The notes beneath the pieces were generated by a model, which worked only from the letters and a program-made list of their open reading frames with translations, was not told where the DNA came from and ran no database searches. 46,410 nucleotides of DNA from Cyanobacteria bacterium RI_101 (GTDB lineage Bacteria; Cyanobacteriota; Cyanobacteriia; Cyanobacteriales; Microcystaceae), in the NCBI GenBank assembly GCA_016471375.1, contig WGLZ01000020.1, forward strand, positions 1 to 46,410, written 5' to 3'. The position numbers and the translations under genes are program-made. Positions 9,860 through 18,541 of the stretch are shown here, in pieces; the first letter of the stretch is position 1; every line of letters begins with the position of its first letter.

Positions 9860-10231
9860 ATGAACGTCGAACTCAATCCCCATCTCAAATCCTTGTCCGA
9901 TAAAGCAGTACTAAGTCTTGAAGATGAATCTAAATGCTACAAAAAAAAGTTTATTTATGACCAAATTGTATATCTCTTTCAAAATGTTATTTGGAGTCAG
10001 AACTATAGCTGGGGATTTAAGCACTTTGCGAATAGTTTAATGAATAGTCAACAGATCGATCTGGGCGTTGAATTTTTCGGAGACGGTGTTCCCTGCGAAA
10101 TTTTAGATACTAATCAATCTCAATGTCAAAAAGGAAAACTAGTCGCTAAACTGGTTTTAGAATTTATCCCCGATGAACCGGAATCACCCCTAGACGAGAT
10201 CCGCCGGGACATGGACAAATATAACAGTTAA
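9860..10231 (+). CDS. KGK-domain protein, paralogue 1
   Basis: The protein has 123 residues. The C-terminal half fits the KGK family (Pfam KGK): GVPCEIL, then QKGKL, then a strand ending FIPDEPESPLDEIRRD. The family is small, mainly cyanobacterial and of unknown function. The N-terminal half is Lys- and aromatic-rich, variable, and coded by AT-richer DNA than its neighbours. AAGGAG lies 11 bp before the ATG. It shares a nearly identical C-terminal 18 residues with the gene at 10463, but synonymous positions differ, so the pair is an old duplication under protein-level selection. Confidence 0.85.
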   Translation: MNVELNPHLKSLSDKAVLSLEDESKCYKKKFIYDQIVYLFQNVIWSQNYSWGFKHFANSLMNSQQIDLGVEFFGDGVPCEILDTNQSQCQKGKLVAKLVLEFIPDEPESPLDEIRRDMDKYNS

Positions 10232-10296
10232 AAAGTATGCTATAACAGCGAAAAAGACCACCCCGTCAGGCGGCACTGGTCACTCCATCACGGGAG

Positions 10297-10396
10297 CTAC
10301 GGTGTATACACAAGTGCCTAGATCCCCCCTAACCCCCCTTGGAAAGGGGGGAACCGGATTCAAAGTCCCCCTTGCAAAGGGGGATTTAGGGGGATA
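10297..10396. repeat. Composite dispersed repeat, copy 2
   Basis: It starts with the near-palindrome CTACGGTGTATACACAAG (10297-10314), followed by two inverted pairs of C-runs and G-runs, including AAAGTCCCCCTTGCAAAGGG. The 18-mer matches the reverse complement of 118-135 at 17 of 18 positions. It separates the two KGK genes. Confidence 0.75.
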
Positions 10397-10462
10397 AAAC
10401 CCAAAGACCTTGGAGGGGCGGGACAATCAATCTTATTTCCAACTTCACTACAGAAAACCATC

Positions 10463-10816
10463 ATGGAACTCAACTACAACAGCTACCTAAGCTCCTTAGA
10501 GCCAGACGACGTTTTAGAACTTTTTGAGGATCATCAACTCGTTAAAGCTAAAGACATGAAACACGCCCTCAATGACTCCTTTGGCGAACCCATACAGAAA
10601 CGGTTAGTGGAACACCTCAATTATCGAGGGATTAAGACCAAAGGAAAACAATCGGTTTGGCTACAGGAAGGGGTGGATTGTCGAATTTTACGCGCTGGAG
10701 TGATTGGCTGGCAGAAAGGGTGCCTGAAAGTCAAAGTCTCCGTCGAGTTCATTCCCGACGAGCCGGAATCTCCCCTAGACGACATCCGTCGAGATATGGA
10801 AAAATATAATAGTTAA
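10463..10816 (+). CDS. KGK-domain protein, paralogue 2
   Basis: The protein has 117 residues. The KGK-type core is GVDCRIL, then GWQKGCLKVKVSVEFIPDE, then PESPLDDIRRDMEKYNS. The third position of the name-giving KGK triplet is Cys instead of Lys, unlike paralogue 1. The N-terminal half has a short acidic helix (PDDVLELFEDH) and a basic helix, reminiscent of but not proof of nucleic-acid binding. Function is unknown. No strong ribosome binding site is seen. A short palindrome AAGCTAGCTT followed by T lies just downstream (10832-10842) and may be a weak terminator. Confidence 0.85.
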   Translation: MELNYNSYLSSLEPDDVLELFEDHQLVKAKDMKHALNDSFGEPIQKRLVEHLNYRGIKTKGKQSVWLQEGVDCRILRAGVIGWQKGCLKVKVSVEFIPDEPESPLDDIRRDMEKYNS

Positions 10817-10956
10817 AATGTCTTACCTAAGCTAGCTTTTGAATGTAAACCTTGCCAAGGGGACTTGGAATCGACGCCGGTTCCCCCTTCTCATGGCGCC
10901 GTACTGAGCTAACCGAAGTAGGGGTTAGGTGGGGATTCATGCTCTTACAACTGCGC

Positions 10957-11607
10957 CTAAAACCGAGCGGCGATGGCCGGTAATTCGGTCAACGCTTGTA
11001 AACGATAATCCACGGTTAAATCCGGGGGCAAAGCGCCGAAACCGTATTCCGCAAAGATAGAAACGGCTCCGCAGGCCTGGCCCATGCGAATCCCCACTTC
11101 CGCGTCCTCCACGTGGAGCAGAATTTCATAGGCGTAGGGCGCCAATAGTTCTTGGAGGTAACGGGGGTCGGGTTTGGCGTAGGCGGAATCGTCCGCGGCC
11201 TGCATGACTTCAATGGCCTCCCAGAGACCCGCCGCTTTTAACGCCGCGGTTTGGGTGCGACGGTCGCCGGAGGTGCAGGCTAAAATCCGGTAGCCCTGGT
11301 TTTTTAACTCCGCTAATACCTGGGCGGCGCCGGCCATGGGACGGGCCAGGGCCGGTAGGTTTTCCAGATAAAAGGGGCGCACCCAATCGGTGAAAGTCGC
11401 TTGAATCAAGGCCGGGGGACACCCGAGGCATTCTAGCATTTGGCTGGCTTTGAGACCCACGAGGCTTAAAACCGCCTCCCGCTCTGGTCGGCGCCGGCCG
11501 ATTTGCTCCAGTCCGTAGGCGAAGGCTTGGTAATTGGCTTCGGCGGAGTCGATGAGGACGCCGTCTAGGTCAAAGACAATAATTTTAGGGGCGGACAGCG
11601 GGGCCAT
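10957..11607 (-). CDS. HAD-superfamily hydrolase, phosphoglycolate phosphatase type
   Basis: The protein has 216 residues with all four HAD motifs: FDLDGVLID near the N-terminus (nucleophile and acid/base Asp), the Ser of CTSGD, the Lys of AKPDP, and the acidic VEDAEVGI motif. The alpha-helical cap between motifs I and II gives a subfamily IA layout as in Gph/PGMB enzymes. The substrate cannot be read from sequence; small phosphate esters such as 2-phosphoglycolate are plausible. It faces the KGK gene convergently and diverges from the DUF3119 gene. Confidence 0.88.
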   Translation of the reverse strand: MAPLSAPKIIVFDLDGVLIDSAEANYQAFAYGLEQIGRRRPEREAVLSLVGLKASQMLECLGCPPALIQATFTDWVRPFYLENLPALARPMAGAAQVLAELKNQGYRILACTSGDRRTQTAALKAAGLWEAIEVMQAADDSAYAKPDPRYLQELLAPYAYEILLHVEDAEVGIRMGQACGAVSIFAEYGFGALPPDLTVDYRLQALTELPAIAARF

Positions 11608-11729
11608 GGATGGAGGTTTAAAAAGGGAGAAGGGGACGGGGGATGAGGGCGGGAATGGGGAACTTTGCCCATATGTTAGGGTGAAAGGGTCGCTTCCTTC
11701 AGTTTTTCCCGTACTTTCCCCAGGCTCCC

Positions 11730-12116
11730 ATGACCACGGCTCCTCCCAAACTTGACGCCCAAACCGTAGAACTGGCGCCCCGCTACGGTATTCCCCTGGG
11801 TCTAGTCCTGCTCTCCGTCCCCTTAGTCTTTCTCCAACCCTGGGCGGCGCTGGCGCTAGGTCTCTTCGGCCTGTTTCTCACCCTGCAAACCGTTTGGATT
11901 CGTCTGCGCTTTACCCCGGAAAGCCTAGAAGTCTATCGCTCCGGCCAGTTGATTCGTTCTTTTCCCTACCAGGATTGGCAAAACTGGCGGATCTTTTGGC
12001 GCCCGGTTCCCGTTTTGTTTTATTTTAAGGAAGTCAAAAGCATTCATTTTTTGCCGATTATTTTTGACCCTCAAGCCCTAGAAGCCTGCTTAAACCGGCG
12101 CTGTCCCCGCTCCTAA
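11730..12116 (+). CDS. DUF3119 family membrane protein
   Basis: The protein has 128 residues. Two closely spaced hydrophobic segments at about 20-55 (GLVLLSVPLVFLQPWAALAL and onward) form a membrane hairpin. A PH-like strand pattern follows (LRFTPESLEVYRSGQLIRSF, then FPYQDWQNWRIFWRPVPVLF). This pattern is DUF3119, found in cyanobacteria and plastids, function unknown. It is 18 bp upstream of a DUF3086 gene on the same strand, a pairing I know as recurrent in cyanobacteria, so the two are probably co-transcribed. Confidence 0.85.
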   Translation: MTTAPPKLDAQTVELAPRYGIPLGLVLLSVPLVFLQPWAALALGLFGLFLTLQTVWIRLRFTPESLEVYRSGQLIRSFPYQDWQNWRIFWRPVPVLFYFKEVKSIHFLPIIFDPQALEACLNRRCPRS

Positions 12117-12134
12117 CGTTTCGTCCACTCCGGC

Positions 12135-13169
12135 ATGACCTCTGATTTTTCCGCTCCCCCCGAGTTAGCCTCCGATTCTCTAGATACTCCCGTCGAAACT
12201 TCGCCAGGAACTCCAGATTTCTCCCTGGAAGAACTACTTCAGCGCAAACAAACCCTACTGGCGGAAATCGCCGACCTCCAGACCCAAAAACAAGACCTCC
12301 AGTCCGCCCAACTGCAAGCGTTCCAGAGCCAACTGCGGGGCTTTCTCGAAGCGGGAACCCAAGAATTGGAACAGCGCCGCCAAAGTCTAGAAAAGGAAAT
12401 CGAGCGCCTAGAGCGCCGACAGGAGCGGATTCAACAGGAGATGCGCACCACCTTCGCCGGCGCTTCCCAGGAGTTGGCCATTCGCTTGCAGGGCTTCAAG
12501 GAATATTTAGTCGGCAGTTTACAGGATTTAGCCTCCGCGGCGGATCAACTGGATTGGGAGAGCGCTCCGGCGCCGACGCCTGTTCCCGAAATGATGCAAG
12601 AGAGCGCCGGGGCAAAGACGGGTTTCGCCGGCGCCGCCTTTGGGGAGCAAAAACGGCAAATTCTGGCGCTATTGGAGCGGTATCGGACTCGTCCCGATTA
12701 CTACGGCCCGCCTTGGCAATTGCGTCGCACCTTCGAGCCGATCCACGCCGAGCGAGTTCAAGACTGGTTTCTGAGCCAAGGCGGCCGCGGCGCCATTAAA
12801 ACCTTGGGGAGTCGTCTGCAAAATATTCTGGTGGGATCGGCGGTCATTTCCATTTTGTCCGACCTCTACGGCGACCGGGCCCGGGCCTTGATTTTGGCCA
12901 ATACTCCCGAACGACTGGGGGAATGGCGCCGGGGTTTGCAGGATTGTTTAGGGATCTCCCGGAGCGACTTTGGCCCGGAGCGGGGGGTGGCGCTGTTTGA
13001 ATCCCCGGACGCGTTGATCCAACGGGCCGAGCGCCTAGAGGACGACCAGCAGGTTCCCTTAATTCTGATCGACGAAGCGGAAGAACAAGTTGATCTAGGT
13101 CTGCTCCGCTTTCCGCTCTGGTTAGCCTTCGCGCCCGATTCTCCCGCCAGTTCCGGCTATTTTTACTAG
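12135..13169 (+). CDS. DUF3086 domain protein with N-terminal coiled coil
   Basis: The protein has 344 residues. Residues about 30-140 are a charged, Gln/Glu-rich coiled coil (for example LQRKQTLLAEIADLQTQKQD). The C-terminal 170 residues are DUF3086, beginning around RYRTRPDYYGPPWQLRRTFE and including GGRGAIKTLGSRLQNILVG. No membrane segment is visible. Function is unknown. It follows DUF3119 closely, suggesting the membrane hairpin protein and this soluble coiled-coil protein work together; that is inference. Confidence 0.87.
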   Translation: MTSDFSAPPELASDSLDTPVETSPGTPDFSLEELLQRKQTLLAEIADLQTQKQDLQSAQLQAFQSQLRGFLEAGTQELEQRRQSLEKEIERLERRQERIQQEMRTTFAGASQELAIRLQGFKEYLVGSLQDLASAADQLDWESAPAPTPVPEMMQESAGAKTGFAGAAFGEQKRQILALLERYRTRPDYYGPPWQLRRTFEPIHAERVQDWFLSQGGRGAIKTLGSRLQNILVGSAVISILSDLYGDRARALILANTPERLGEWRRGLQDCLGISRSDFGPERGVALFESPDALIQRAERLEDDQQVPLILIDEAEEQVDLGLLRFPLWLAFAPDSPASSGYFY

Positions 13170-13261
13170 CCCTCAAGGCGGAAAGTCGAAACGATGGTGT
13201 ATTGTGGGTTAAATCGCGGCGCCGTCGTCTTCAACCCCGGCTCTCGGGGATGTTAGGGAAA

Positions 13262-13320
13262 GCCCCCCTAGCCCCCCCCATTCTGGGGAGAACCTAATTC
13301 AACATCCTCTGCTTAGGGGA
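13262..13320. repeat. C-rich dispersed repeat
   Basis: GCCCCCCTAGCCCCCCCCAT followed by TCTGGGGAG and AGGGGATTTCGG resembles the C-run/G-run parts of the repeats at 9-88 and 10321-10396, without the 18-bp palindrome. A short hairpin CCCCG-GCTCT-CGGGG lies just upstream. Confidence 0.5.
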
Positions 13321-13351
13321 TTTCGGCCAACTCGGGTGTGAGGTTAAACCA

Positions 13352-14749
13352 GTGCCAGTGAAAACAACTCCTCGTAAACGCGCGTCCCAGTCCTCCCCTA
13401 AATCCGCCAAGGCGAAAAAGACCGCTCAGAGCAAATGGCGCTGGGGATTTTTAGCGCTGGGGCTGACCGCCCTCGCCCTGTTGTCCGCCGCGGGCGGCGC
13501 GCTTTTAGCCTTCTCCCTCTCCTCCGCGCCCCTCGGACAGACGAAACTCTCCCCCGAGGAAGCCGCCGTTTTTGAGCAGGAAAGCGCCGTTTCTTATAAA
13601 AGTTTAAATATTCCCGAACTGAGTCGCCCGGTTAATATTCTGATTCTCGGCACGAAGGTGTTAACCGCGGATTTAGGAATTGAAAGTCCGGGCTATCAGG
13701 CGCTGGTGAATTCTCACAAAGGCCTATCGGACACCATTTTATTAGTCCGTCTCGACCCCGGGCAAAAAAAATTAACGGCGCTGTCCATTCCCCGAGACAC
13801 CCAGGTGGAAATCGAGGGTAAAATCACCAAAATTAACGAAGCCAATTTTCAGGGCGGCCCGGCGCTGGCGGCGACTACAGTGGAAAATTTACTGGGAGGA
13901 GTCGCCATTGACCGTTACCTGCGGGTCAACGTGCAGGCGGTGGAAAAACTGATCGACGCCCTAGGGGGCGTGTCGGTCTATGTGCCCAAGGATTTAAAGT
14001 ATCAGGACGATAGCCAGCATTTATATATTAATCTCAAGCAGGGGCAACAGCGTTTAAATGGAGATCAGGCGCTTCAACTTCTCCGCTACCGTAAAGATAA
14101 TCTCGGGGACATCGGCCGCATCCAGCGCCAACAGTTGGTGATGCGGGCCCTCATCGAGCAGGCGCTCAAACCCCAGACCCTCCTGCGAATTCCCCAAATA
14201 CTCTCGGTCTTGCAAACCCATTTGGACACCAATTTAAGCATGGAAGAACTGGTGGCCATCGCCGGTTTCGCCGCCCAACAAAACCGGAGCGACGTGCAAA
14301 TGTTGATGTTGCCGGGGGACTTTAATAGCGACGGCCGGGCCCAAATTAGTTATTGGCTTCCCGACGGCAATAAAATTAACGCCCTCATGGAGCAATATTT
14401 CGCAGTGGCGCCGGCGGGGAACTGGACCGCCGCGGAATTGGCGGAACCCGAAGACTTTAACGATCCCTATCGTTTGAGAATCGCCATCCAAAACAACTCC
14501 TCAACCGAAGGCGCCGCGACGGCGCTCCAGCGCCGATTAGCCCAGGCGGGTTATAACCGGGCCTACGTGATTGAAGACGGCGCCGAGCCTTTGGCAAAAA
14601 CCCGGATTATCGTCCAAAAAGGGGACAATCAGGGCGCCGCCCAACTGCGGCGGGATCTAGGACTGGGGGAAATCCTTGTCCAAAGCACCGGCCATCTGGT
14701 TTCCGATATTACGGTTCAGATCGGCGCGGATTGGTCGCCTAGTCCTTAA
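13352..14749 (+). CDS. LytR-CpsA-Psr (LCP) family protein with C-terminal LytR_C domain
   Basis: The protein has 465 residues and a GTG start. A basic N-terminus is followed by one membrane anchor (about 29-55). The LCP domain begins at PVNILILGTKVL and holds SDTILLVRLDP, SIPRDTQVEI and the LLRYRKDNLGDIGRIQRQQL segment with the Arg residues that bind the pyrophosphate-lipid substrate. The last 90 residues (RLRIAIQNNSSTEGAA onward) fit LytR_C. LCP enzymes move glycopolymers from undecaprenyl pyrophosphate onto peptidoglycan; the polymer here is unknown. It abuts lipB with no spacing. Confidence 0.92.
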   Translation: MPVKTTPRKRASQSSPKSAKAKKTAQSKWRWGFLALGLTALALLSAAGGALLAFSLSSAPLGQTKLSPEEAAVFEQESAVSYKSLNIPELSRPVNILILGTKVLTADLGIESPGYQALVNSHKGLSDTILLVRLDPGQKKLTALSIPRDTQVEIEGKITKINEANFQGGPALAATTVENLLGGVAIDRYLRVNVQAVEKLIDALGGVSVYVPKDLKYQDDSQHLYINLKQGQQRLNGDQALQLLRYRKDNLGDIGRIQRQQLVMRALIEQALKPQTLLRIPQILSVLQTHLDTNLSMEELVAIAGFAAQQNRSDVQMLMLPGDFNSDGRAQISYWLPDGNKINALMEQYFAVAPAGNWTAAELAEPEDFNDPYRLRIAIQNNSSTEGAATALQRRLAQAGYNRAYVIEDGAEPLAKTRIIVQKGDNQGAAQLRRDLGLGEILVQSTGHLVSDITVQIGADWSPSP

Positions 14750-15409
14750 ATGCCCCATTCTTGGATTTTAGAAAGATTGGGTCTTCGTCCCTACACCGAA
14801 GTCTGGGATTACCAAAAGCGCCTCGTCGCCGCAAAAATCGCCCAGCGCCAAAGCCCCGATTATCTCCTGCTGACGGAACATCCCCCGGTCTATACCCTAG
14901 GGACGGGTTCGAGTCTAGAATTTGTTCGCTTTGATCCCCGTCAATCTTCCTACGAACTCCACCGGACGGAACGGGGCGGGGAAGTCACTTACCACTGTCC
15001 GGGTCAACTGGTGGGTTATCCGGTGCTGGATCTGAATCATTACCAACGGGATCTCCATTGGTATTTACGCCAGTTGGAAACCGTTCTCTTAACGGCGCTG
15101 GCTAGTCAGGGATTAAAGGCCCAGCGCCGGGAGGGTTTAACGGGCGTTTGGCTCAACGGCGTTAAAGTCGGCGCCATTGGGATTAAAGTTAGCCGCTGGG
15201 TCGCCTACCACGGTTTTTCCCTCAACGTCTGTCCCGATTTGGAGGGCTTTGAACGCATTGTCCCCTGCGGTCTCCAGGGTTACGAAGTCGGCGCTTTAAA
15301 TCAGGTTTTACCGGACATTACTCTCCCCGAAATGGAAGACGCTGTCATCAACGCTTTTCAATCCGTTTTTGATACCGAATGGCTTAACGGCGCCGGCGCT
15401 CCTGGGTGA
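14750..15409 (+). CDS. lipB: Octanoyl-[acyl-carrier-protein]:protein N-octanoyltransferase
   Basis: LipB moves octanoyl groups from ACP to lipoyl-dependent enzymes before LipA inserts sulfur. The 219-residue protein shows the catalytic and binding motifs: RGGEVTYHCPGQLVGYPVLD, GVKVGAIGIKVSRWVAYHGF followed by SLNV, and the catalytic Cys in IVPCGL with the Lys of NGVKVGAIG. Its ATG directly follows the stop of the LCP gene, so translation is probably coupled. The 3' end overlaps the small membrane-protein gene on the other strand by 26 bp. Confidence 0.95.
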   Translation: MPHSWILERLGLRPYTEVWDYQKRLVAAKIAQRQSPDYLLLTEHPPVYTLGTGSSLEFVRFDPRQSSYELHRTERGGEVTYHCPGQLVGYPVLDLNHYQRDLHWYLRQLETVLLTALASQGLKAQRREGLTGVWLNGVKVGAIGIKVSRWVAYHGFSLNVCPDLEGFERIVPCGLQGYEVGALNQVLPDITLPEMEDAVINAFQSVFDTEWLNGAGAPG

Positions 15410-15671
15410 GCAGAGGCAGGGGAGCGGGGCTAGAACTGGGAGGCAAATAGCGCCGGGGGGCCGGGGGCGGCAGTTTCTTCGTTGCGGACTGTCCCTGCCA
15501 CCAACGGATTCCCAGGGCCAGCAACACTAAAACAACCCCGAGGGAGCATAAACTCCAGCGCTCCCCCACGCCGCCAATGACCGCGTCCGCGGCGCCGAGG
15601 GTCATGATAAAGCTGGAAATGGGTTCTCTGCGGTAAAAGTTTCTAACAAAACGGGGTAAAACAGGACTCAT
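15384..15671 (-). CDS. Small conserved cyanobacterial membrane protein
   Basis: The protein has 95 residues from the ATG at 15669-15671; an upstream GTG at 15689 would add six. It has RNFYRREPISSFIMTLGAAD followed by the GGVGERWSL segment, then a hydrophobic helix (CSLGVVLVLLALGIRWWQ), then a Pro-rich tail. I recognise the pattern as a recurring small cyanobacterial membrane protein of unknown function. Its 3' end overlaps lipB, which is unusual but well short of the conserved part. Confidence 0.65.
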   Translation of the reverse strand: MSPVLPRFVRNFYRREPISSFIMTLGAADAVIGGVGERWSLCSLGVVLVLLALGIRWWQGQSATKKLPPPAPRRYLPPSSSPAPLPLLTQERRRR

Positions 15672-15859
15672 AGCGGAAAATTTAGCCACCTAGAAAATTT
15701 TTAACCTTCTTTACGACTTGTCGGCGCTCCTTGCTCCCCATTGTAGGGGGTCGAGGACGGGAAGGGGGGATGGCGAATTTTATGACAAGGTCTCGAAAAG
15801 TTCAATTAACATGGTCAGGGGGCGCTTGCCCCCGCCTCGCCCTATTCGAAACGATTGCC

Positions 15860-16150
15860 ATGACCTTCCCCGCCCATCCCCTCTCCTGTAGCAGTCGCCA
15901 CCTTGAACAAGCGGTTCTGGCTCGCTACCGCCAATTGGCGCCGGAATTTCCCCCGGACTGCCGGCTCCACCGAGAAATTTGGAACCGTTCTACGGTGCTC
16001 TGTCTCGATTGCGGCGATTGCCCCCAGAGCTTAGGCCGACTGCAAACTCAACTGGCGGATTTGTTGGCGCTGGCGGCCCGCTTCCATCTGGCCCAAGCCA
16101 TTAGTTTACGTCTTGGGCAAAAGGCCGTCGCCTGGCAAACCGCGCCCTAA
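15860..16150 (+). CDS. Hypothetical protein, 96 residues
   Basis: The open frame begins at 15731, but the ATG at 15860 is the likelier start because the upstream part is low in protein-like character. The protein has several Cys residues (LSCSS, LCLDCGDCPQ), which might form a metal or disulfide site, and helical Leu/Ala-rich segments afterwards (TQLADLLALAARFHLAQAIS). I do not recognise the family. Its TAA and the TAG of the convergent kinase gene share the bases CTAA at 16147-16150. Confidence 0.6.
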   Translation: MTFPAHPLSCSSRHLEQAVLARYRQLAPEFPPDCRLHREIWNRSTVLCLDCGDCPQSLGRLQTQLADLLALAARFHLAQAISLRLGQKAVAWQTAP

Positions 16151-18498
16151 CCCCGGCGCCCGTAGCGGTAGTAGTAATAGTAGTTAGAGCCGCCGTAGTC
16201 GTTGCGGGTGATGCCGTTGGCCACCAGTCCGAGGAGCGGCACCTGGGCGAGACTCAGGTCGTCCAGCACGTGCTTAAAGGCCATACGATCCGTTTTACCT
16301 AGTTTAACCACGTAGATTAAGCCCGCCGTGGCGGCGCCGAGAATACGGGCGTCGGCGAAATTCAGGAGGGGCGGCGTGTCGTAAATAATCAAATCATAGG
16401 ATTCGTTTTTCTCCCAATGGGCCATCAATTCCTGCATCCGTCGGGAGGTCAAGAGCCGGATGGGGTCTGGGGGAATATCCCCGGCGGTGAGGATGGAGAG
16501 GCTATCCCATTGAGGCGCTTTCTGGATCGCTTCCTCCGGCGCTAGTCCTGTGGCGATGATATTGCTCAATCCCTGGCCATTGAGAAGTCCAAAATGGGTG
16601 TGCACCCGGGGGCGCCGGAGGTCGGCGTCCACCAGCAACACCCTTTGGCCCATGGCGGAAGCCGCCAGCGCCAGATGGAGGGAAACCGTGGATTTACCGT
16701 CGGAGGGGGTGGAGGAGCTGATGACGACGGAGCGAATGGGATGGTCGGCGCCGAGGAGCCAGACGTTGGTATTGAGAGAGCGAAAGGCTTCTAAAAATCC
16801 CGAAGATTGATAGGTGGCCCGCGCCGCTCGGGACGTTTCTTTGGCGGCGGCCTCCGTTGTTTCCCCTTTGCCAATGGTGAGCGCCGGCAGGGTCATTTCT
16901 ACGACTTTGTCAAGGTTGGACAAATCCTTTTGCCAAGGAATCATGCCCAAAATCGGCACCTGGGTGTCTTCTTTGATTTCCTCGACGGAGTGAAAAACCG
17001 GATCGAGGCGTTCTAGTAGAAAGGCGATGGCCACTCCCAACAGGAGACCCGCGATCAAACCCAAACTAATATTGCGCACGGGTCGAGGCCAAACCGGCAA
17101 CTCGTCAATGGCCGCCGGGGAAATAAGTTGCCAGGGAACGGTTTGTTGAGAAGAATCAATCTGCAATTTAGCCTGGGCTTCTAGAAAGCGGTTGAGGCTA
17201 TCGGTGGCCACCGCCGCCTCCCGTTGCAAATCCGTGTATTGACGGGCCAGCGCCGGCATGGCTTGGATTTGGGCCCGGGTCGAGTTGAGTTCCTTTTCTA
17301 AAGAGGCCCGGCGGGCTTGGAGGACTTGAAGCTGGTTGGCGGTTTGAATAAACTGCTGATTCAGATTAATGCGAACGGCGCTGGGAGAACTGGTCTCCTG
17401 ACTGGGAATTCCCCCCTCCGGTAGGCGCCCCCCCAAAACCGCCTGGGCCTCTTGAGCGATGAGGGGCAAAAGATTTTCCCGTTTTTCTAACAGTTCCTGC
17501 ATTACCGGGCTATCTTCCAGGTAGCGAGCCGACTGTTGAGAGATTTCCACCTCCACCGCTTGTAGCTGGTTAAGCAAATTCTGATACCGGGGAGATTCCG
17601 TTAAGTAACTAGACGCGAGGACATTCTCCGGCGAGAGACCCAACTGCTTTTGCAGAGCTTCGTACATGGACTGGGCCTCCCGCTGGGCCACCTCCAGTTC
17701 AATATATTTGGACTGAAGATTAAACTCCAGCGCCGAAAGTTCCTTGGCTCGTTCCTCCGGGTCGAGCAAATTGTAACGTTGCCGGAAACGCTCCAACTCC
17801 GCCTGACGCTCGTTCACCCGTTTCCGCAGTTGGGGCAGTTGGTCGTCGACAAATTTCATCCCCTGATTAATCTGGGTTTTGCGCTCTTCGAGACTGTAGC
17901 GGAGGTAAGCCTTGGATAGCTCGTCTAACAAAAATTGAATTTGAGAGCGACTAACGTCCTGGTAAGAGACCTTAAGAATTTTAGTGTCTTCAACCTGGGT
18001 GATTCTTAAGGGGGGACGGGACCCCTGAGTCAGCGCGTCGTAGTCCACCAGGGGATACTGGCGCTGAACCGTCTTCAAAATAGGGTTGAGGATACTGGCG
18101 CTGCGAAGGACTTCAATCTGGGTGTCGTAATCCACCTCCCGCACTCCCATACTCTCTAACAGCGCCTGGTCCGGCGCGTTTTGCTGAGTGACGGGATCGC
18201 CCACCAAAAGTTGAAAATGCCCTTCATAGACCGGCGTTTGCTGAAAGGTCCAGACCCCCACCGCCGTGGTCACCCCGCAGGTAATGGCCGCGATTAAACG
18301 AAGACGGTGTTTGATAATAAACCAAGCCTGACGCAGGTTCAGTTCTTCGGGAATTTGGGATCCTCGTCCCGCCCCGAGACTGGCGGGGGCGGCTTCGTTC
18401 AGGGAACCGTGACGAGCGCCGTTCAGGGCGATGGGGTTGGGATCTTCCCCGGGAGGACGGCGCGGAAAGGTCAGGGCGGGATCGGATTCTGGATTCAT
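16147..18498 (-). CDS. Wzc-like polysaccharide co-polymerase and tyrosine autokinase
   Basis: The protein has 783 residues. A Wzz-type chain-length domain begins after a disordered N-terminus: first membrane helix around LRLIAAITCGVTTAVGVWTF, long periplasmic coiled coil, second helix around ISLGLIAGLLLGVAIAFLLE. A BY-kinase domain follows with Walker A SSTPSDGKST (Lys602), Walker A' LLVDADLRR (621-629) and Walker B LIIYDTPP (703-710). The C-terminus has seven Tyr (768, 773-777, 779), the autophosphorylation cluster. It acts with an outer-membrane Wza-type channel, encoded immediately upstream, to polymerise and export extracellular polysaccharide. Cycling phosphorylation controls chain length in homologues. 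Confidence 0.94.
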   Translation of the reverse strand: MNPESDPALTFPRRPPGEDPNPIALNGARHGSLNEAAPASLGAGRGSQIPEELNLRQAWFIIKHRLRLIAAITCGVTTAVGVWTFQQTPVYEGHFQLLVGDPVTQQNAPDQALLESMGVREVDYDTQIEVLRSASILNPILKTVQRQYPLVDYDALTQGSRPPLRITQVEDTKILKVSYQDVSRSQIQFLLDELSKAYLRYSLEERKTQINQGMKFVDDQLPQLRKRVNERQAELERFRQRYNLLDPEERAKELSALEFNLQSKYIELEVAQREAQSMYEALQKQLGLSPENVLASSYLTESPRYQNLLNQLQAVEVEISQQSARYLEDSPVMQELLEKRENLLPLIAQEAQAVLGGRLPEGGIPSQETSSPSAVRINLNQQFIQTANQLQVLQARRASLEKELNSTRAQIQAMPALARQYTDLQREAAVATDSLNRFLEAQAKLQIDSSQQTVPWQLISPAAIDELPVWPRPVRNISLGLIAGLLLGVAIAFLLERLDPVFHSVEEIKEDTQVPILGMIPWQKDLSNLDKVVEMTLPALTIGKGETTEAAAKETSRAARATYQSSGFLEAFRSLNTNVWLLGADHPIRSVVISSSTPSDGKSTVSLHLALAASAMGQRVLLVDADLRRPRVHTHFGLLNGQGLSNIIATGLAPEEAIQKAPQWDSLSILTAGDIPPDPIRLLTSRRMQELMAHWEKNESYDLIIYDTPPLLNFADARILGAATAGLIYVVKLGKTDRMAFKHVLDDLSLAQVPLLGLVANGITRNDYGGSNYYYYYRYGRRG

Positions 18499-18541
18499 GG
18501 ATTTCTAACGTTGCGAGGATGGGGGCGACCAATATAAGGGA

